DNA from: Methanobacteriota archaeon
GTDB lineage: Archaea > Halobacteriota > Methanomicrobia > Methanomicrobiales > Methanocorpusculaceae
Direction: 5' to 3'
DNA length: 64,000 bases
NCBI GenBank assembly: GCA_023396065.1
Contig: JAEWXF010000009.1
Span: forward strand, 1-64,000
Every line of letters begins with the position of its first letter. The stretch's first letter is position 1. Shown piece by piece: positions 53,101-61,418 of this stretch. The translations under genes and the position numbers were made by a program. The notes below the pieces were generated by a model. The model worked only from the letters and a program-made list of their open reading frames with translations, was not told the DNA's origin and ran no database searches.

Positions 53101-53366
53101 TCGCCTCTCTGGAACGTGCAGAGAGTGTGGGATGTGTGGACGCGGATCTGTATTACTGCCGTGCGCTGATTTTCCTGCAGCAGAGCAGGTTTGATCTTGC
53201 GGTTGCGGCTGCGGAGCGGATTCTCGGGGATCACCCTGATCACGTGCCGGCCTGGCAGGTGAAAGGACAGGCGCTTGCGTCCGCGGGACATTTTGCGGAG
53301 GCAGTTGCATGTTTCCAGAAGGTTGTCGGGTCACAGGCTGATGGTTTGTTCCCTGATTCGGACTGA
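50115..53366 (+). CDS. Large tetratricopeptide repeat protein
   Basis: This 1083-residue protein consists almost entirely of TPR units of ~34 residues (pattern W/Y-LG---G-Y--A---F--A----P), with perhaps 25 to 28 copies; repeated GRYxEA and P-N sequences mark helix boundaries. No signal peptide, membrane segment or catalytic domain is seen. Such solenoids scaffold protein complexes. The second in-frame ATG at 50139 is a possible start. The codon choice drifts from C-ending to G/T-ending along the gene. It is followed 28 bp later by rlmH. Confidence 0.92.
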   Translation: MPAKNSISMVDIGGLFGKNDRQNPWTPRGELSFEKGLYEDAAKNFSRAVEHEPENSSLWYRLGVSQNRSGQTELAVRSFLRATELDPQNTNAWISLSVLFGDARKFDEAVAALSHITLPDSELYLQELKCEWLERIGRYQEAALAAGHLASLKPDNRLWRIRQAELTMRAGEFAQAKTLFDQLGTASFDDRGKFVSSAAFCCEMTGDRDGALQRYSQLPENDPAGWYRRARLEESMGKYKDAAASYGMVQQYASDTDITVTVRRALCLCWDGSEKEAAVQLEKVISRGYANADVWYLLGIASFLSGNMQRASDAFLELLHLNQMNTSVWYLKGCAEYLSGRYKEAMDSFGHMDGGTAGGRTPAKMKWFQDDEGMQLFSEPSPIGSAAVTKKEIGTIREALATMQCVALATLGRYAEADKTAMRILDTVPDRLDIQLLHARCQAAMNNYQPAADAASRILAKDSESLAAMEVYASSMMRVGRYKEASGAWEKIIRASPDNTPAFFGVAAAWEGIGKYAEAATAYAHLLEMMPEDISLVFGAAECSFRDGRYAEAEEQYRKVCDMSPNTPAGWIGLGQAQEMQGKYTDAAASFAAAEQLLPGHPGVLIALARVQAAAGDAESAVLTYTRVATDYPEMSGVAIQIAKLCVALGKNEDAADAVTLALETSEGSIDLLILGGDICTTLGRYEEAADYYSRVAKEMPDNTHVWYGIGHLHLISGDFREAVIGMDKVLALEPENTRALHDKADALIGLGKLEDAAAVLQELVSADASDTKALLDLASVLEQTQQYDAALEAYGKYLETGTENADVIRKVSNLYLMRGNYEEALTGYEMLLAENPKDLGVVRQRADALMQLGRYQDAAVAYAGLLEIRRDDLSSRFSYAEALSLAGETAEALDEFQEIVSCDPKNTAALFSLGSMLNRVGRYSESIQCFDQLIALYPKNSLVYLEKALACVRTGSIPASLESFETAARIDPKNGYVLASLGFLQMLAGHPAEALASLERAESVGCVDADLYYCRALIFLQQSRFDLAVAAAERILGDHPDHVPAWQVKGQALASAGHFAEAVACFQKVVGSQADGLFPDSD

Positions 53367-53394
53367 TGTCCCCCCATTTTTTCCGGAGTGAGCT

Positions 53395-53871
53395 ATGCAG
53401 ATCCAGATTGTTTGTGTCGGCCGGATTAAGGACGGATACCTGAACGCGGGTATTGCTGAGTTTGAGAAACGTCTGCGGCCGTATGCAAAGGTTACGGTTA
53501 CGGAGCTTGCGGATGTGCGGGTTCCGGACGGTGCGTCCGTTTCCGGAGAGAGTCTGGTGAAGGAAAAGGAGGGGGAGAAGATTCTTGCAGCGGTTAAGGA
53601 CGGCTTTTTCCGGGTTGTTCTGGATCCCCGGGGTGTTCAGATTACGAGTGAGGAGGTTGCCGGAATGTTCGGTGATGCGGAGATCGGCGGCCGGAATCTT
53701 TGTTTTATTATCGGAGGACCGCTGGGTCTGTCTCCCGCGGTGGTTGCGGCTGCGGAGCGGTGTGTGTCGTTTTCCCGGCTGACGTTTACGCATACGATGA
53801 TCCGGCTGATTTTGTTTGAGCAGCTGTACCGGGGATTCCGGATTCTCCGGAACGAGCCGTATCATAAGTAA
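53395..53871 (+). CDS. rlmH: 23S rRNA pseudouridine-1915 N3-methyltransferase
   Basis: This 158-residue SPOUT methyltransferase begins IQIVCVGRIKDGYL. The knot region contains LDPRGVQITSEE, FIIGGPLGLSP and the C-terminal FTHTMIRLILFEQLYRGFRI...YHK signature. It methylates a pseudouridine in helix 69 of large-subunit rRNA. GAGTGAG precedes the ATG. Confidence 0.94.
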   Translation: MQIQIVCVGRIKDGYLNAGIAEFEKRLRPYAKVTVTELADVRVPDGASVSGESLVKEKEGEKILAAVKDGFFRVVLDPRGVQITSEEVAGMFGDAEIGGRNLCFIIGGPLGLSPAVVAAAERCVSFSRLTFTHTMIRLILFEQLYRGFRILRNEPYHK

Positions 53872-53932
53872 TGATGATACATCTATCCTTAAGCCTGCCC
53901 CGCGCCAACGTTAAACCCACTCAGGAGTCAGG

Positions 53933-55123
53933 ATGTACTGCAAACTCCCCGAATCCGAATCCAGTATCCGTATCAGAAATCTGATCGATGCCGTCAGCCG
54001 GCAGGACCCTGCGTGGGACACGATCCTCATCTGCAGCCGGGTAAATCAGTATTATCTTGCAGGTACCATGCAGGATGCTGTCCTTGTTTTACAGAGCAGC
54101 GGTGCTGTCCGTCTTTTCGTCCGCCGCAGTTATGACCGTGCGGTCTGTGAATCTCCGCTTGAGCAGGTGTACCCGATACACAGTTACCGCGACATGTGTG
54201 ATGTGCTTCCCGCCAGCCTTGGGCGGACCTATCTTGAGACCGAACAGATACCGGTTGCCATGCTGAACCGTCTGCAGAAGTACTTCCGGATGGATGCTGT
54301 TCTCCCGGTGGACGGCATCCTGTTCCGCTTGCGTTCCGTCAAAAGTCCGTATGAACTTGCATTCATGGAGGAAGCCGGGCGGCAGCATGATCATCTGCTC
54401 AACGATATTGTGCCGGGTCTCCTTACTGAAGGCATGACTGAATCTGAACTGTTCGGACGTCTGTATAATGCAATGATGCAGCTCGGTCACCATGGTCTGG
54501 TACGCTTTTCCGGATTCGGCAGTGAAATGCAGCTTGGACAGATTGGTTTCGGGACTTCCACCCTTACTCCGACGAACTTCGACGGACCCGGCGGGATGCT
54601 CGGGATGTCGGCTTCAGTTCCCTCGGTTGGCGGGCGAGACCGCTGTCTCCGGAACGGAGATCTCGTCTTCGTTGATATCGGTTTTGGCTGCATGGGGTAT
54701 CACACCGATAAAACACAGCTCTACTCGTTTGGCGGTCGTCTTTCTGATGAGGCACTCACCCTGCATGTCGAATGTCTTGACGTGGAAATGCGTGCAGCTT
54801 CACGGCTGAAATGCGGCAGCATACCTTCTGAAATCTATGCCAACACCCTTGCGGAACTGACTCCCGGACTTGCGGAACATTTCATGGGGTACAAAAACCG
54901 GCGCGTTCATTTTCTCGGGCATGGTATCGGTCTTGTTGTCAACGAGTATCCGGTCATTGCCCGCGGATTTGATGAACCGCTGGAAGAGAACATGACCATC
55001 GCCCTTGAACCGAAATGCGGGGTTGCAGGTGTCGGGACCGTCGGGGTTGAAGACACTTATGTGGTCACCGCGTCCGGCGGCAGGTGTCTCACCGGCGGCG
55101 GCCGGTCAGTCCTTGAAATTTAA
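53933..55123 (+). CDS. M24 family metallopeptidase, Xaa-Pro aminopeptidase-like
   Basis: This 396-residue protein has an N-terminal creatinase-like domain (about 1-150) and a C-terminal pita-bread domain. All five metal ligands appear: Asp in LVFVDIGF, Asp in YHTDKT, His in FLGHGIGL, Glu in IALEPK and Glu in GVEDTY. Full activity as an aminopeptidase or prolidase is expected. It is unrelated in detail to the second M24 peptidase at 61415. Its stop lies 3 codons from the convergent nikQ end. Confidence 0.88.
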   Translation: MYCKLPESESSIRIRNLIDAVSRQDPAWDTILICSRVNQYYLAGTMQDAVLVLQSSGAVRLFVRRSYDRAVCESPLEQVYPIHSYRDMCDVLPASLGRTYLETEQIPVAMLNRLQKYFRMDAVLPVDGILFRLRSVKSPYELAFMEEAGRQHDHLLNDIVPGLLTEGMTESELFGRLYNAMMQLGHHGLVRFSGFGSEMQLGQIGFGTSTLTPTNFDGPGGMLGMSASVPSVGGRDRCLRNGDLVFVDIGFGCMGYHTDKTQLYSFGGRLSDEALTLHVECLDVEMRAASRLKCGSIPSEIYANTLAELTPGLAEHFMGYKNRRVHFLGHGIGLVVNEYPVIARGFDEPLEENMTIALEPKCGVAGVGTVGVEDTYVVTASGGRCLTGGGRSVLEI

Positions 55124-55941
55124 TAGATCATATATACGAGTACCGGAAACAGCAGCAGATATCCGATACCGAACAGGAGGAATACCCATTCGGCTGCATG
55201 CAGCGGTCTTGCTGCATAATATGCCGAAGATGCTGCCGAGTATCCTCTGCAGCACATACTGGTGTAGGTCCGCTCTCCCTGATCCAGTGCCCGGACAAAC
55301 AGAGATCCCGCCGCATTTCCAATGACCGTCAGCCGGTACTTCAGCGGCAGTTTCCGGTTAAACCCGTTGAAACACCGGGCGGCAAACGCACTCTGGATTT
55401 TCTGATACACCAGCGCAAACACATACAGATACCGGATTGTCAGACCCATGACAATGACGACCAGTTTTGGCACATGCAGCCGTGCGGCTCCCTCCAGCAT
55501 CGCCTGCATGGTCGTTGTTGCCGAGAGCAGAATGATAAACGACAGGGAGATGACAAACTTTGCAAACAGGGAGCAGCCGAAGATGATAGATTCCCAGTAC
55601 ATCGGGATACCGAACGGCAGTGTCACTGCTACATGGTAGACGTCATAGTAGGGGTTCGGGAAAAACGGCTGCAGCAGGATAAAAAAGAGACCAAACGGCA
55701 TAATCAGCAGCAGTCTCACCAGATAGTACCGGATTCTGGCTCCCGAGAGAATATACAGACCCCAGAACAACAGATAAATCACGATAAATGCAAACAGCTC
55801 CGGGGTGCCGTACGGCAGAAGTACCGTTACCAGCAGACCAAGCAGGCAGAGAATCAGTTTTATCCGGGCATCGAGTGAATGGATAGGACTCCGATGGTAC
55901 GCCTCGCGTTCAATGTCAAACAGCTCGTCGATCAGGCTCAT
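55120..55941 (-). CDS. nikQ: Nickel/cobalt ECF transporter transmembrane component
   Basis: This 273-residue protein (CbiQ/NikQ type) has about five to six membrane helices and the cytoplasmic coupling region with A-R-C-F and A-M-x-x-R-G-type motifs. These are seen as FAARCFNGFNRKLP and, near the C-terminus, TYTSMCCRGYS. It joins the ATPase to the NikM substrate subunit. It overlaps nikO by 4 bp and is last in its operon. Confidence 0.88.
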   Translation of the reverse strand: MSLIDELFDIEREAYHRSPIHSLDARIKLILCLLGLLVTVLLPYGTPELFAFIVIYLLFWGLYILSGARIRYYLVRLLLIMPFGLFFILLQPFFPNPYYDVYHVAVTLPFGIPMYWESIIFGCSLFAKFVISLSFIILLSATTTMQAMLEGAARLHVPKLVVIVMGLTIRYLYVFALVYQKIQSAFAARCFNGFNRKLPLKYRLTVIGNAAGSLFVRALDQGERTYTSMCCRGYSAASSAYYAARPLHAAEWVFLLFGIGYLLLFPVLVYMIY

Positions 55942-56825
55942 GGTTCCTTCTCATAAACATCCTGTCCGGACTTTGACGGCACGCAGCCCGGAGGAATGCA
56001 TCCAAATGCCCGGAGGAATGCGTCCTCTGCGTCCTGATAGGTGTACGCCAGATCGATGTCAACGCCGTGACTGCGGAGCGACGTGATCAGTCGCGGGAGG
56101 GCAGGCAGTTCGAGATGCGCCCGTTTCAACAGGTCTTCCTGTACAAAGATTTCTTCCGGGGTTCCTACACCGGTAATCTGTCCTTTTTCCATCACATACA
56201 CGAGATCCGCCAGCTCCGGAACCAGTTCAACCTGATGGGTTGAGTATATTATGGTAAATCCGTATTTTTCCGGCAGGGTGTCGAGGAATCCGAACAGTTC
56301 ATGTACTCCCTGCGGGTCCAGTCCCGCGGTCGGTTCATCGAGTACGATGACCTGTGGTTCCATTGCCAAAACGCCTGCGATTGCGACACGTTTCTTTTCT
56401 CCGCCGGAAAGGTGATGCGGTGCGCGGGTCCGGAGGTCTTCCAGTCCCAGCATTGTAATCACTGAATCCACCCGGTGTGCAATCGTTTCTTCGTCCAGAC
56501 CCAGATTATACGGTCCGAATGCGATGTCCTGTTCTACGGTGGTTGAAAATACCTGATCATCAGGGTTCTGAAACACGAGGCCGATGAACTTGCGCACCTC
56601 ATGCAGGTTTTCCTTGGTTATCGGTTCGCCGCGAACCAGTATCTCTCCGGATTTCGGCCGGAGTATACCGTTGAAGTGCCGGAACAGTGTGCTTTTTCCG
56701 GCACCGTTGGGTCCGAGCACTGCAATCCGCTGTTTGCGTCCGGCGATGAAGTTGATGTTGCTGAGGACGTTTGTGGTGGAGGTGCTGTAGGAGTAGCAGA
56801 GGTCCCGGGTTTCAATAAGATGCAT
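55938..56825 (-). CDS. nikO: Nickel/cobalt ECF transporter ATP-binding protein
   Basis: This 295-residue ATPase has Walker A GPNGAGKST near residue 36, signature LSGGEKKR, Walker B VIVLDEPT and the switch STHQVEL. The LVFQNPDDQVFS Q-loop with the D-D-Q element is typical of ECF (CbiO) ATPases. About 30 residues after the core are less conserved. Confidence 0.92.
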   Translation of the reverse strand: MHLIETRDLCYSYSTSTTNVLSNINFIAGRKQRIAVLGPNGAGKSTLFRHFNGILRPKSGEILVRGEPITKENLHEVRKFIGLVFQNPDDQVFSTTVEQDIAFGPYNLGLDEETIAHRVDSVITMLGLEDLRTRAPHHLSGGEKKRVAIAGVLAMEPQVIVLDEPTAGLDPQGVHELFGFLDTLPEKYGFTIIYSTHQVELVPELADLVYVMEKGQITGVGTPEEIFVQEDLLKRAHLELPALPRLITSLRSHGVDIDLAYTYQDAEDAFLRAFGCIPPGCVPSKSGQDVYEKEP

Positions 56826-56874
56826 TGCTTATCTTACCTTTGTGAAAAAAGAATAAAGAGATGGTGATTCTGTT

Positions 56875-57858
56875 TTACGCGGATTTCTTTTCCGAGGATG
56901 CGTATACAACACGTGCAGCAATCAGGATGACTGCCAGTGCGGCAATGATTCCGATAATCAGTGCAACCAGACCGCCTACGGGTCCTGCATCCTCTCCTCC
57001 GAGTGCATAATCAGGCATGGGTGATTCCCATCCGATGGGGTCATGTGCTTCTTCAATTTCCCCATGTGCCGGGGCGAAGATGTCTTTTGCACCACCGCTC
57101 ACGAGGAGTGTGCTGTCCAGTCCGTCGGGGTCACCCGAGGCGAAGAAGACTGCACATCCGCCGACAATCAGAGCAATGACGAGACCTGCAACGAGGAATT
57201 TATTCAGCGGCATACCTGCCTTTTCCGTGTTGCCGGTAAGTTCCGGCCTGGCATTGAAGATGAGGGTTACGACGATCCCAGTGATGATTGCTTCGATGAC
57301 ACCGATGATGGCATGGTAGATGAACATCGTTGGAAGACCGACGGTGATCGGGACTGCGCCGATGACGGCGATTTCCACGGCACATACGCTTGCGGCGATG
57401 ACGCAGGCAAGCCATCCGGCAACTGCTGCAGAGGGAGCAACTCCGATTTTTTGTTTGAGTCCGGTAAATGTGTAAAATCCGACGAATCCTGCGATGACTC
57501 CCATGTTGATGATGTTCGCGCCGAGGGCGAGGACACCGCCGTCACCGAATACCAGCGCCTGGATAACAAGGACAATTGCAAGAACAAAGACTGCGGCAAA
57601 CGGTGAGCCGAGTACGATTGCGGCGAGCGCGCCGCCTACCAGATGACCGCTGACACCGAATCCGGTCGGCAGATTGAATGCCTGCAGTGCAAAGATACCT
57701 GCGGCGATGACGGCGAGAATAGGTATTTTGGATTCATCCAGATTTTCACGTGCCCACTTGATAGCAAGTACGATAAACACCAGGGCAATAATCCAGAGGA
57801 TGATTCCGATTGGGATCCCTGTGCCACTGTAACCAAATAAGAAATCAGGTATATGCAT
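56875..57858 (-). CDS. nikMN: Nickel/cobalt ECF substrate-binding component, NikM-NikN fusion
   Basis: This 327-residue membrane protein begins MHIPD, where His2 and the free N-terminus help bind the metal ion in CbiM/NikM. The M part (about 1-225) has six or seven helices with GFGVSGHLVGGALAAIVLGSP. The C-terminal ~95 residues form the accessory N part with the DPDGLD motif, an extracytoplasmic loop and a last helix. Nickel is needed for F430 and hydrogenases, cobalt for corrinoids. First gene of the M-O-Q operon, with GGTGAGG before the ATG. Confidence 0.9.
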   Translation of the reverse strand: MHIPDFLFGYSGTGIPIGIILWIIALVFIVLAIKWARENLDESKIPILAVIAAGIFALQAFNLPTGFGVSGHLVGGALAAIVLGSPFAAVFVLAIVLVIQALVFGDGGVLALGANIINMGVIAGFVGFYTFTGLKQKIGVAPSAAVAGWLACVIAASVCAVEIAVIGAVPITVGLPTMFIYHAIIGVIEAIITGIVVTLIFNARPELTGNTEKAGMPLNKFLVAGLVIALIVGGCAVFFASGDPDGLDSTLLVSGGAKDIFAPAHGEIEEAHDPIGWESPMPDYALGGEDAGPVGGLVALIIGIIAALAVILIAARVVYASSEKKSA

Positions 57859-57873
57859 TGTAACCTCACCTGT

Positions 57874-57909
57874 ATGTTACAATAACACGCGTTTCCTAAT
57901 AAGTGTTAC
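57874..57909 (-). promoter_or_regulatory. Candidate NikR-type operator before the nickel/cobalt transporter
   Basis: GTGTTAC (57903-57909) matches the half-site described for some NikR regulators. ATAACAC (57882-57888) is its inverted partner with one mismatch and 14 bases between, and ATGTTAC (57874-57880) is a third copy. The arrangement is everted relative to the published consensus, so the assignment is tentative. Confidence 0.4.
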
Positions 57910-57926
57910 TGATTGGTTTTGAAGTT

Positions 57927-59081
57927 TCAACGGGTCATACTTCGTATCATCGATTTCACCCCGAGAATGCCAAATGTGCTGAGAATTTCGGGACGGGTAA
58001 GGAGTTTGCGGAAGAGGGCTGAGGGCCGGTCCATGTCTCCTGCATCGGTGATTATTTTCCGCACTTCGTCGGTGTTGAGAGCGTCGATTGCAGCATCGAT
58101 TTCATCGGATGTGAGGGTGCGTCTCAGGTTCAGGGCTTTCATGCCCGTTTCGAGTTCCCGGCCAAAGTCTGCTTTCCAGGCTTTTTCGTAGGCGGTAAGC
58201 TGTGCGTCTGAGTAGTCGCCGGTTTCGCAGGCGAGGATTGCAACGTCTGCTGCGTGGCGCGCTGACCGGATGCCCGTGTAGACACCGCCGCCGGAGGTGG
58301 GTTTGGGGAATCCTGCGGCATCCCCGATGATCATGCATCCTGCGCCGAAGGTTCGTTTTCTGACACCTACGGGGATTGTCCCGGTTACTTCGTGGACTGT
58401 TCCTGCCGGAAACCGCCGCGCGAATGCGGCAAACCGTTCTGGGATGTTTTTTGTTCCGCAGAGACCGATCCGTGCGCGGGTTGGTGAAACGGGTATGACC
58501 CATGCGAAGAAATCGGGTGATGCGTTGGGGTGAAGCTCTACCAGTTCGGTTTGTCCGGTCCAGGGTATTTCGGCCTGCAGCCCTGCGTAGATATAGCGGG
58601 AGAGGGGTATGCCGAGACCGCGGGCAATGACACTGCGGGGTCCGTCGGCGGCGATGAGAATTTGGTAGGGGATTTCTTCGCGTCCCCGGATGCCTGTGGT
58701 AGTAATTGTTCGTTTCTGCGGATTGATGCCGGTCACACAGGTTTTGAGGGAGAACGCACTGCCGGCATCGGCCGCTCTCGCCGCCATTTCATAGTCCAGC
58801 CTGCCGCGGTCGACCACGTAGGCTTTGGTGACTCCTGCATCGAATGTGAGTTCATGACCGGGAGAACCGCAGATGCGGGCACCACGGACGGTGTTGGAGA
58901 CGGAGCGTGTTGACACCTCGCACTCGGCAAAAGCTGAGGAGGAGAGGAGGCCGGCGCACTGAACCGGGTAGCCGACAGCAGCATGTTCCTCAAGGATCAG
59001 GGTGGACAGTCCTGCTGCGGCACAGAGGCGTGCTGCGGTACTGCCCGCAGGTCCTGCTCCGACAACAATTACATCATACAT
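57927..59081 (-). CDS. Geranylgeranyl reductase-like FAD-dependent oxidoreductase
   Basis: This 384-residue protein, from ATG 59081 (59096 is an alternative), has GAGPAGSTAARLCA for FAD, CAGLLS with the substrate-site Cys region, GADGPRS-like AADGPRS, and GDAAGFPKPTSGGGV. Archaeal relatives saturate the isoprenoid chains of membrane lipids or reduce geranylgeranyl groups. It may act in ether-lipid maturation. Upstream in-frame codons run into the tRNA-Glu gene and are not coding. Confidence 0.87.
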   Translation of the reverse strand: MYDVIVVGAGPAGSTAARLCAAAGLSTLILEEHAAVGYPVQCAGLLSSSAFAECEVSTRSVSNTVRGARICGSPGHELTFDAGVTKAYVVDRGRLDYEMAARAADAGSAFSLKTCVTGINPQKRTITTTGIRGREEIPYQILIAADGPRSVIARGLGIPLSRYIYAGLQAEIPWTGQTELVELHPNASPDFFAWVIPVSPTRARIGLCGTKNIPERFAAFARRFPAGTVHEVTGTIPVGVRKRTFGAGCMIIGDAAGFPKPTSGGGVYTGIRSARHAADVAILACETGDYSDAQLTAYEKAWKADFGRELETGMKALNLRRTLTSDEIDAAIDALNTDEVRKIITDAGDMDRPSALFRKLLTRPEILSTFGILGVKSMIRSMTR

Positions 59082-59125
59082 GGACAATACTGACATGTTG
59101 TATCGGAAACATGATAAAAACGAAG

Positions 59126-59198
59126 TGCTGATATGGGGATTCGAACCCCAGTCGTCGGCGTGAGAGGCCGACATGATTGGCCACTACACTATATCAGC
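59126..59198 (-). tRNA. tRNA-Glu (CTC)
   Basis: This 73-nt cloverleaf has acceptor stem GCTGATA/TATCAGC and an anticodon stem TCGGC/GCCGA closing the loop CTCTCAC with anticodon CTC. The T-arm loop is GGTTCGAATCC and the discriminator is A. No intron is seen. Confidence 0.95.
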
Positions 59199-59342
59199 AA
59201 AAGAAATTGCGTAACTAATGTTATCGTATTGGGTATATATATCTGACGAAATCGTGGGCTCCAGGGTTTGCGGTATGTTTCCGTGCGGACCTGTGCTTCT
59301 CCCATATCTTCATCAGAGACGAAGTGTAATAAGTATAGACAT

Positions 59343-60455
59343 ATGGGCCTTGAAGATGAGATCCGTTCCATTGAGGACGAGATCAAAAATACCAAATATA
59401 ACAAGGCAACTTCGCAGCACATCGGGCGCTTAAAGGCAAAACTTGCCAGACTGAAGGACGATGCGGTAACGCGCGCAATGAAGTCTGCCGGCGGGGGCGA
59501 AGGGTATGCCGTGAAGAAAAGCGGGGACGGAACGATTGTACTGGTCGGGTTTCCATCAGTGGGTAAATCCACACTGCTGAACAAGCTTACCGGTGCCGAT
59601 AGTGAAATCGGTGCGTATGCATTTACGACGTTGACGGTTGTCCCCGGTCTGATGGAGTACAAGGGCGCAAAGATTCAGATTCTGGATATTCCCGGACTGA
59701 TTGCCGGTGCGGCAATGGGAAAAGGTCGCGGAAAAGAGGTTATTGCGGTTGTCAGAACTGCAGATCTGATTGTGATTCTCGGTGACGTGTTCAACGGTGT
59801 GCATGTGGATGTTCTCATGCATGAGTTGTATGATGCAGGTATCAGGATTAATAAGCCCAAACCGGATATCACGATTAAGAAGACCGGCTACGGTGGTATC
59901 CGACTGAATACGGTCGGAGCGGTGGATCTCGATCTTGAAGAGGTTCGCGCGATTCTTGCGGAAAGCAAAATCATGAATGCGGATGTGCTGGTTCGCGGCA
60001 GTAATGTCACGCAGGATGATATTGTGGATGCGATGATGGGGAACCGGATGTACATTCCAGCCTTTATTGCGATTAACAAAGTGGATCTCGTGACGGAAAA
60101 GGACCGGCATGAGATTGAGCATGAGATGCGGGAGAAGTACGGCGTTGATCCGATTCTGATCTCTGCGCACGTGGGATACAATATTGACCAACTGCAGGAT
60201 GCAATTTATGATCATCTCGGTTTTGTGCGTATTTACATGAAGCCGTACGGTGAAGAGGCTGATATGGAGGAACCGATGATTATGCGGAAAGGCAGTACGA
60301 TTGAGGACATCTGCCGGAGGCTGCATCGTGATTTCGTGGACCAGTTCCGCTATGCGAAGATCTGGGGAACGTCCGTTAAGCATGATGCGGCAAAGGTGGG
60401 TCTCCAGCATAAGGTGGCAGATGGTGACATTGTCACTATCGTTACCAAACTCTGA
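59343..60455 (+). CDS. DRG-family GTPase (Obg-related, TGS domain)
   Basis: This 370-residue protein starts at ATG 59343. An N-terminal helical hairpin (about 1-60) precedes the G domain with Walker A GFPSVGKST at about 69, G2 threonines in YAFTTLT, G3 DIPGLI, G4 NKVD and G5 SAHVG. A C-terminal TGS domain covers about 295-370. Archaeal and eukaryotic DRG proteins bind ribosomes. An extended in-frame start at 59268 lacks the conserved beginning MGLEDEI. Confidence 0.95.
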   Translation: MGLEDEIRSIEDEIKNTKYNKATSQHIGRLKAKLARLKDDAVTRAMKSAGGGEGYAVKKSGDGTIVLVGFPSVGKSTLLNKLTGADSEIGAYAFTTLTVVPGLMEYKGAKIQILDIPGLIAGAAMGKGRGKEVIAVVRTADLIVILGDVFNGVHVDVLMHELYDAGIRINKPKPDITIKKTGYGGIRLNTVGAVDLDLEEVRAILAESKIMNADVLVRGSNVTQDDIVDAMMGNRMYIPAFIAINKVDLVTEKDRHEIEHEMREKYGVDPILISAHVGYNIDQLQDAIYDHLGFVRIYMKPYGEEADMEEPMIMRKGSTIEDICRRLHRDFVDQFRYAKIWGTSVKHDAAKVGLQHKVADGDIVTIVTKL

Positions 60456-60539
60456 ATCGTTTTTATCAAAATATTCCTCCTCCCTTTTTTGCATCAGCAA
60501 ATTTTGGATTTTGGGGATATTTTCAGGAAAAAGTGGATA

Positions 60540-61418
60540 TTATTTTCTGGTAGTGACGATCGGTCCGTCTTCGGCAACGATCATCGTATGCTCAAACTGT
60601 GCAACGAAGCTTCCGGGCACATCTGATAAGCAGTGGTAGACGTAGAGATTCCCCTGGCGGAGCAGGGTGGGCAGCACCAGTTCTGCTTTGGGGACGTTAA
60701 GCCAGCGGCGGGCAAAGGGCAGGCCGTGCATAATTTCAGCCCGCTTGAGAATTTTTCGCGCTGTTGGCGAGCGGGCGGGTGCATCACCTACAACCTGATA
60801 GATCTCTGCCCGGGTTGCCTCATGTACTGAGCCGGAACCGGTTGTTGCAAACGGCTCTACAGCAATTACGTTGTCTTCCCGGAGGACCGCACTGCCGAAG
60901 ATACCGGTGTTTGGGATGGACAGTCCGTGATGCAGGCTGTATCGTGCGAGTGCGTGACCCGTCAGGTTTACGATCGGCCTGAAGCCGTAGGAGGTAATTG
61001 TTTCTTCGACGGCAGCGCCGATTTCGCGTACGACAACCTCGGGTCTTACTACGCTGATGGCAGCGTCCAGTGCGGCGCGTGCGGCTTCGCAGAGCTTGTC
61101 ATGGTCTCCAAGGTTGACAGTAACGGCCGTGTCCGCAATATATCCGTCGATATGTGTGCCGATATCCAGTTTTATCAGGTCACCTTCGGCAAAGGTCCGT
61201 TCTTCGTCGGGTGAGGCGGTGTCATGCGCGGCGACTTCGTTGAAGGAGATGTTTGGGGGAAATGAGATCATTGCACCTGCTGCATCTATCCGGTCAATCA
61301 CCATATCAAAGATGTCGGCCATGAATACGCCGGGTTTTATTTCTGCTGCACAGCTGTGGAGGACGTCATGGGCAATTCTCCCTGCTTCAAGATAGTTATC
61401 CAGTTCGGTATCGTTCAT
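60540..61418 (-). CDS. map: Methionine aminopeptidase, type II (archaeal)
   Basis: This 292-residue enzyme removes the initiator methionine. Ligands are visible in KLDIGTHIDGYIADTAV (two Asp), GHALARYSLHHG (His) and the Glu residues in AVEPFATTG and near the C-terminal QFEHTMIV. The ~60-residue type-II insertion (about 190-250) is present. It overlaps the M24 gene upstream by 4 bp, so the two peptidases form an operon. Confidence 0.95.
   Translation of the reverse strand: MNDTELDNYLEAGRIAHDVLHSCAAEIKPGVFMADIFDMVIDRIDAAGAMISFPPNISFNEVAAHDTASPDEERTFAEGDLIKLDIGTHIDGYIADTAVTVNLGDHDKLCEAARAALDAAISVVRPEVVVREIGAAVEETITSYGFRPIVNLTGHALARYSLHHGLSIPNTGIFGSAVLREDNVIAVEPFATTGSGSVHEATRAEIYQVVGDAPARSPTARKILKRAEIMHGLPFARRWLNVPKAELVLPTLLRQGNLYVYHCLSDVPGSFVAQFEHTMIVAEDGPIVTTRK

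Noticed and set aside
50367..53865. Two very long antisense frames opposite the TPR and rlmH genes (657 and 526 codons)
   Set aside because: They mirror the coding strand of the TPR gene, have biased His/Arg/Pro composition and no motif. Long antisense frames are common in GC-biased coding sequence.
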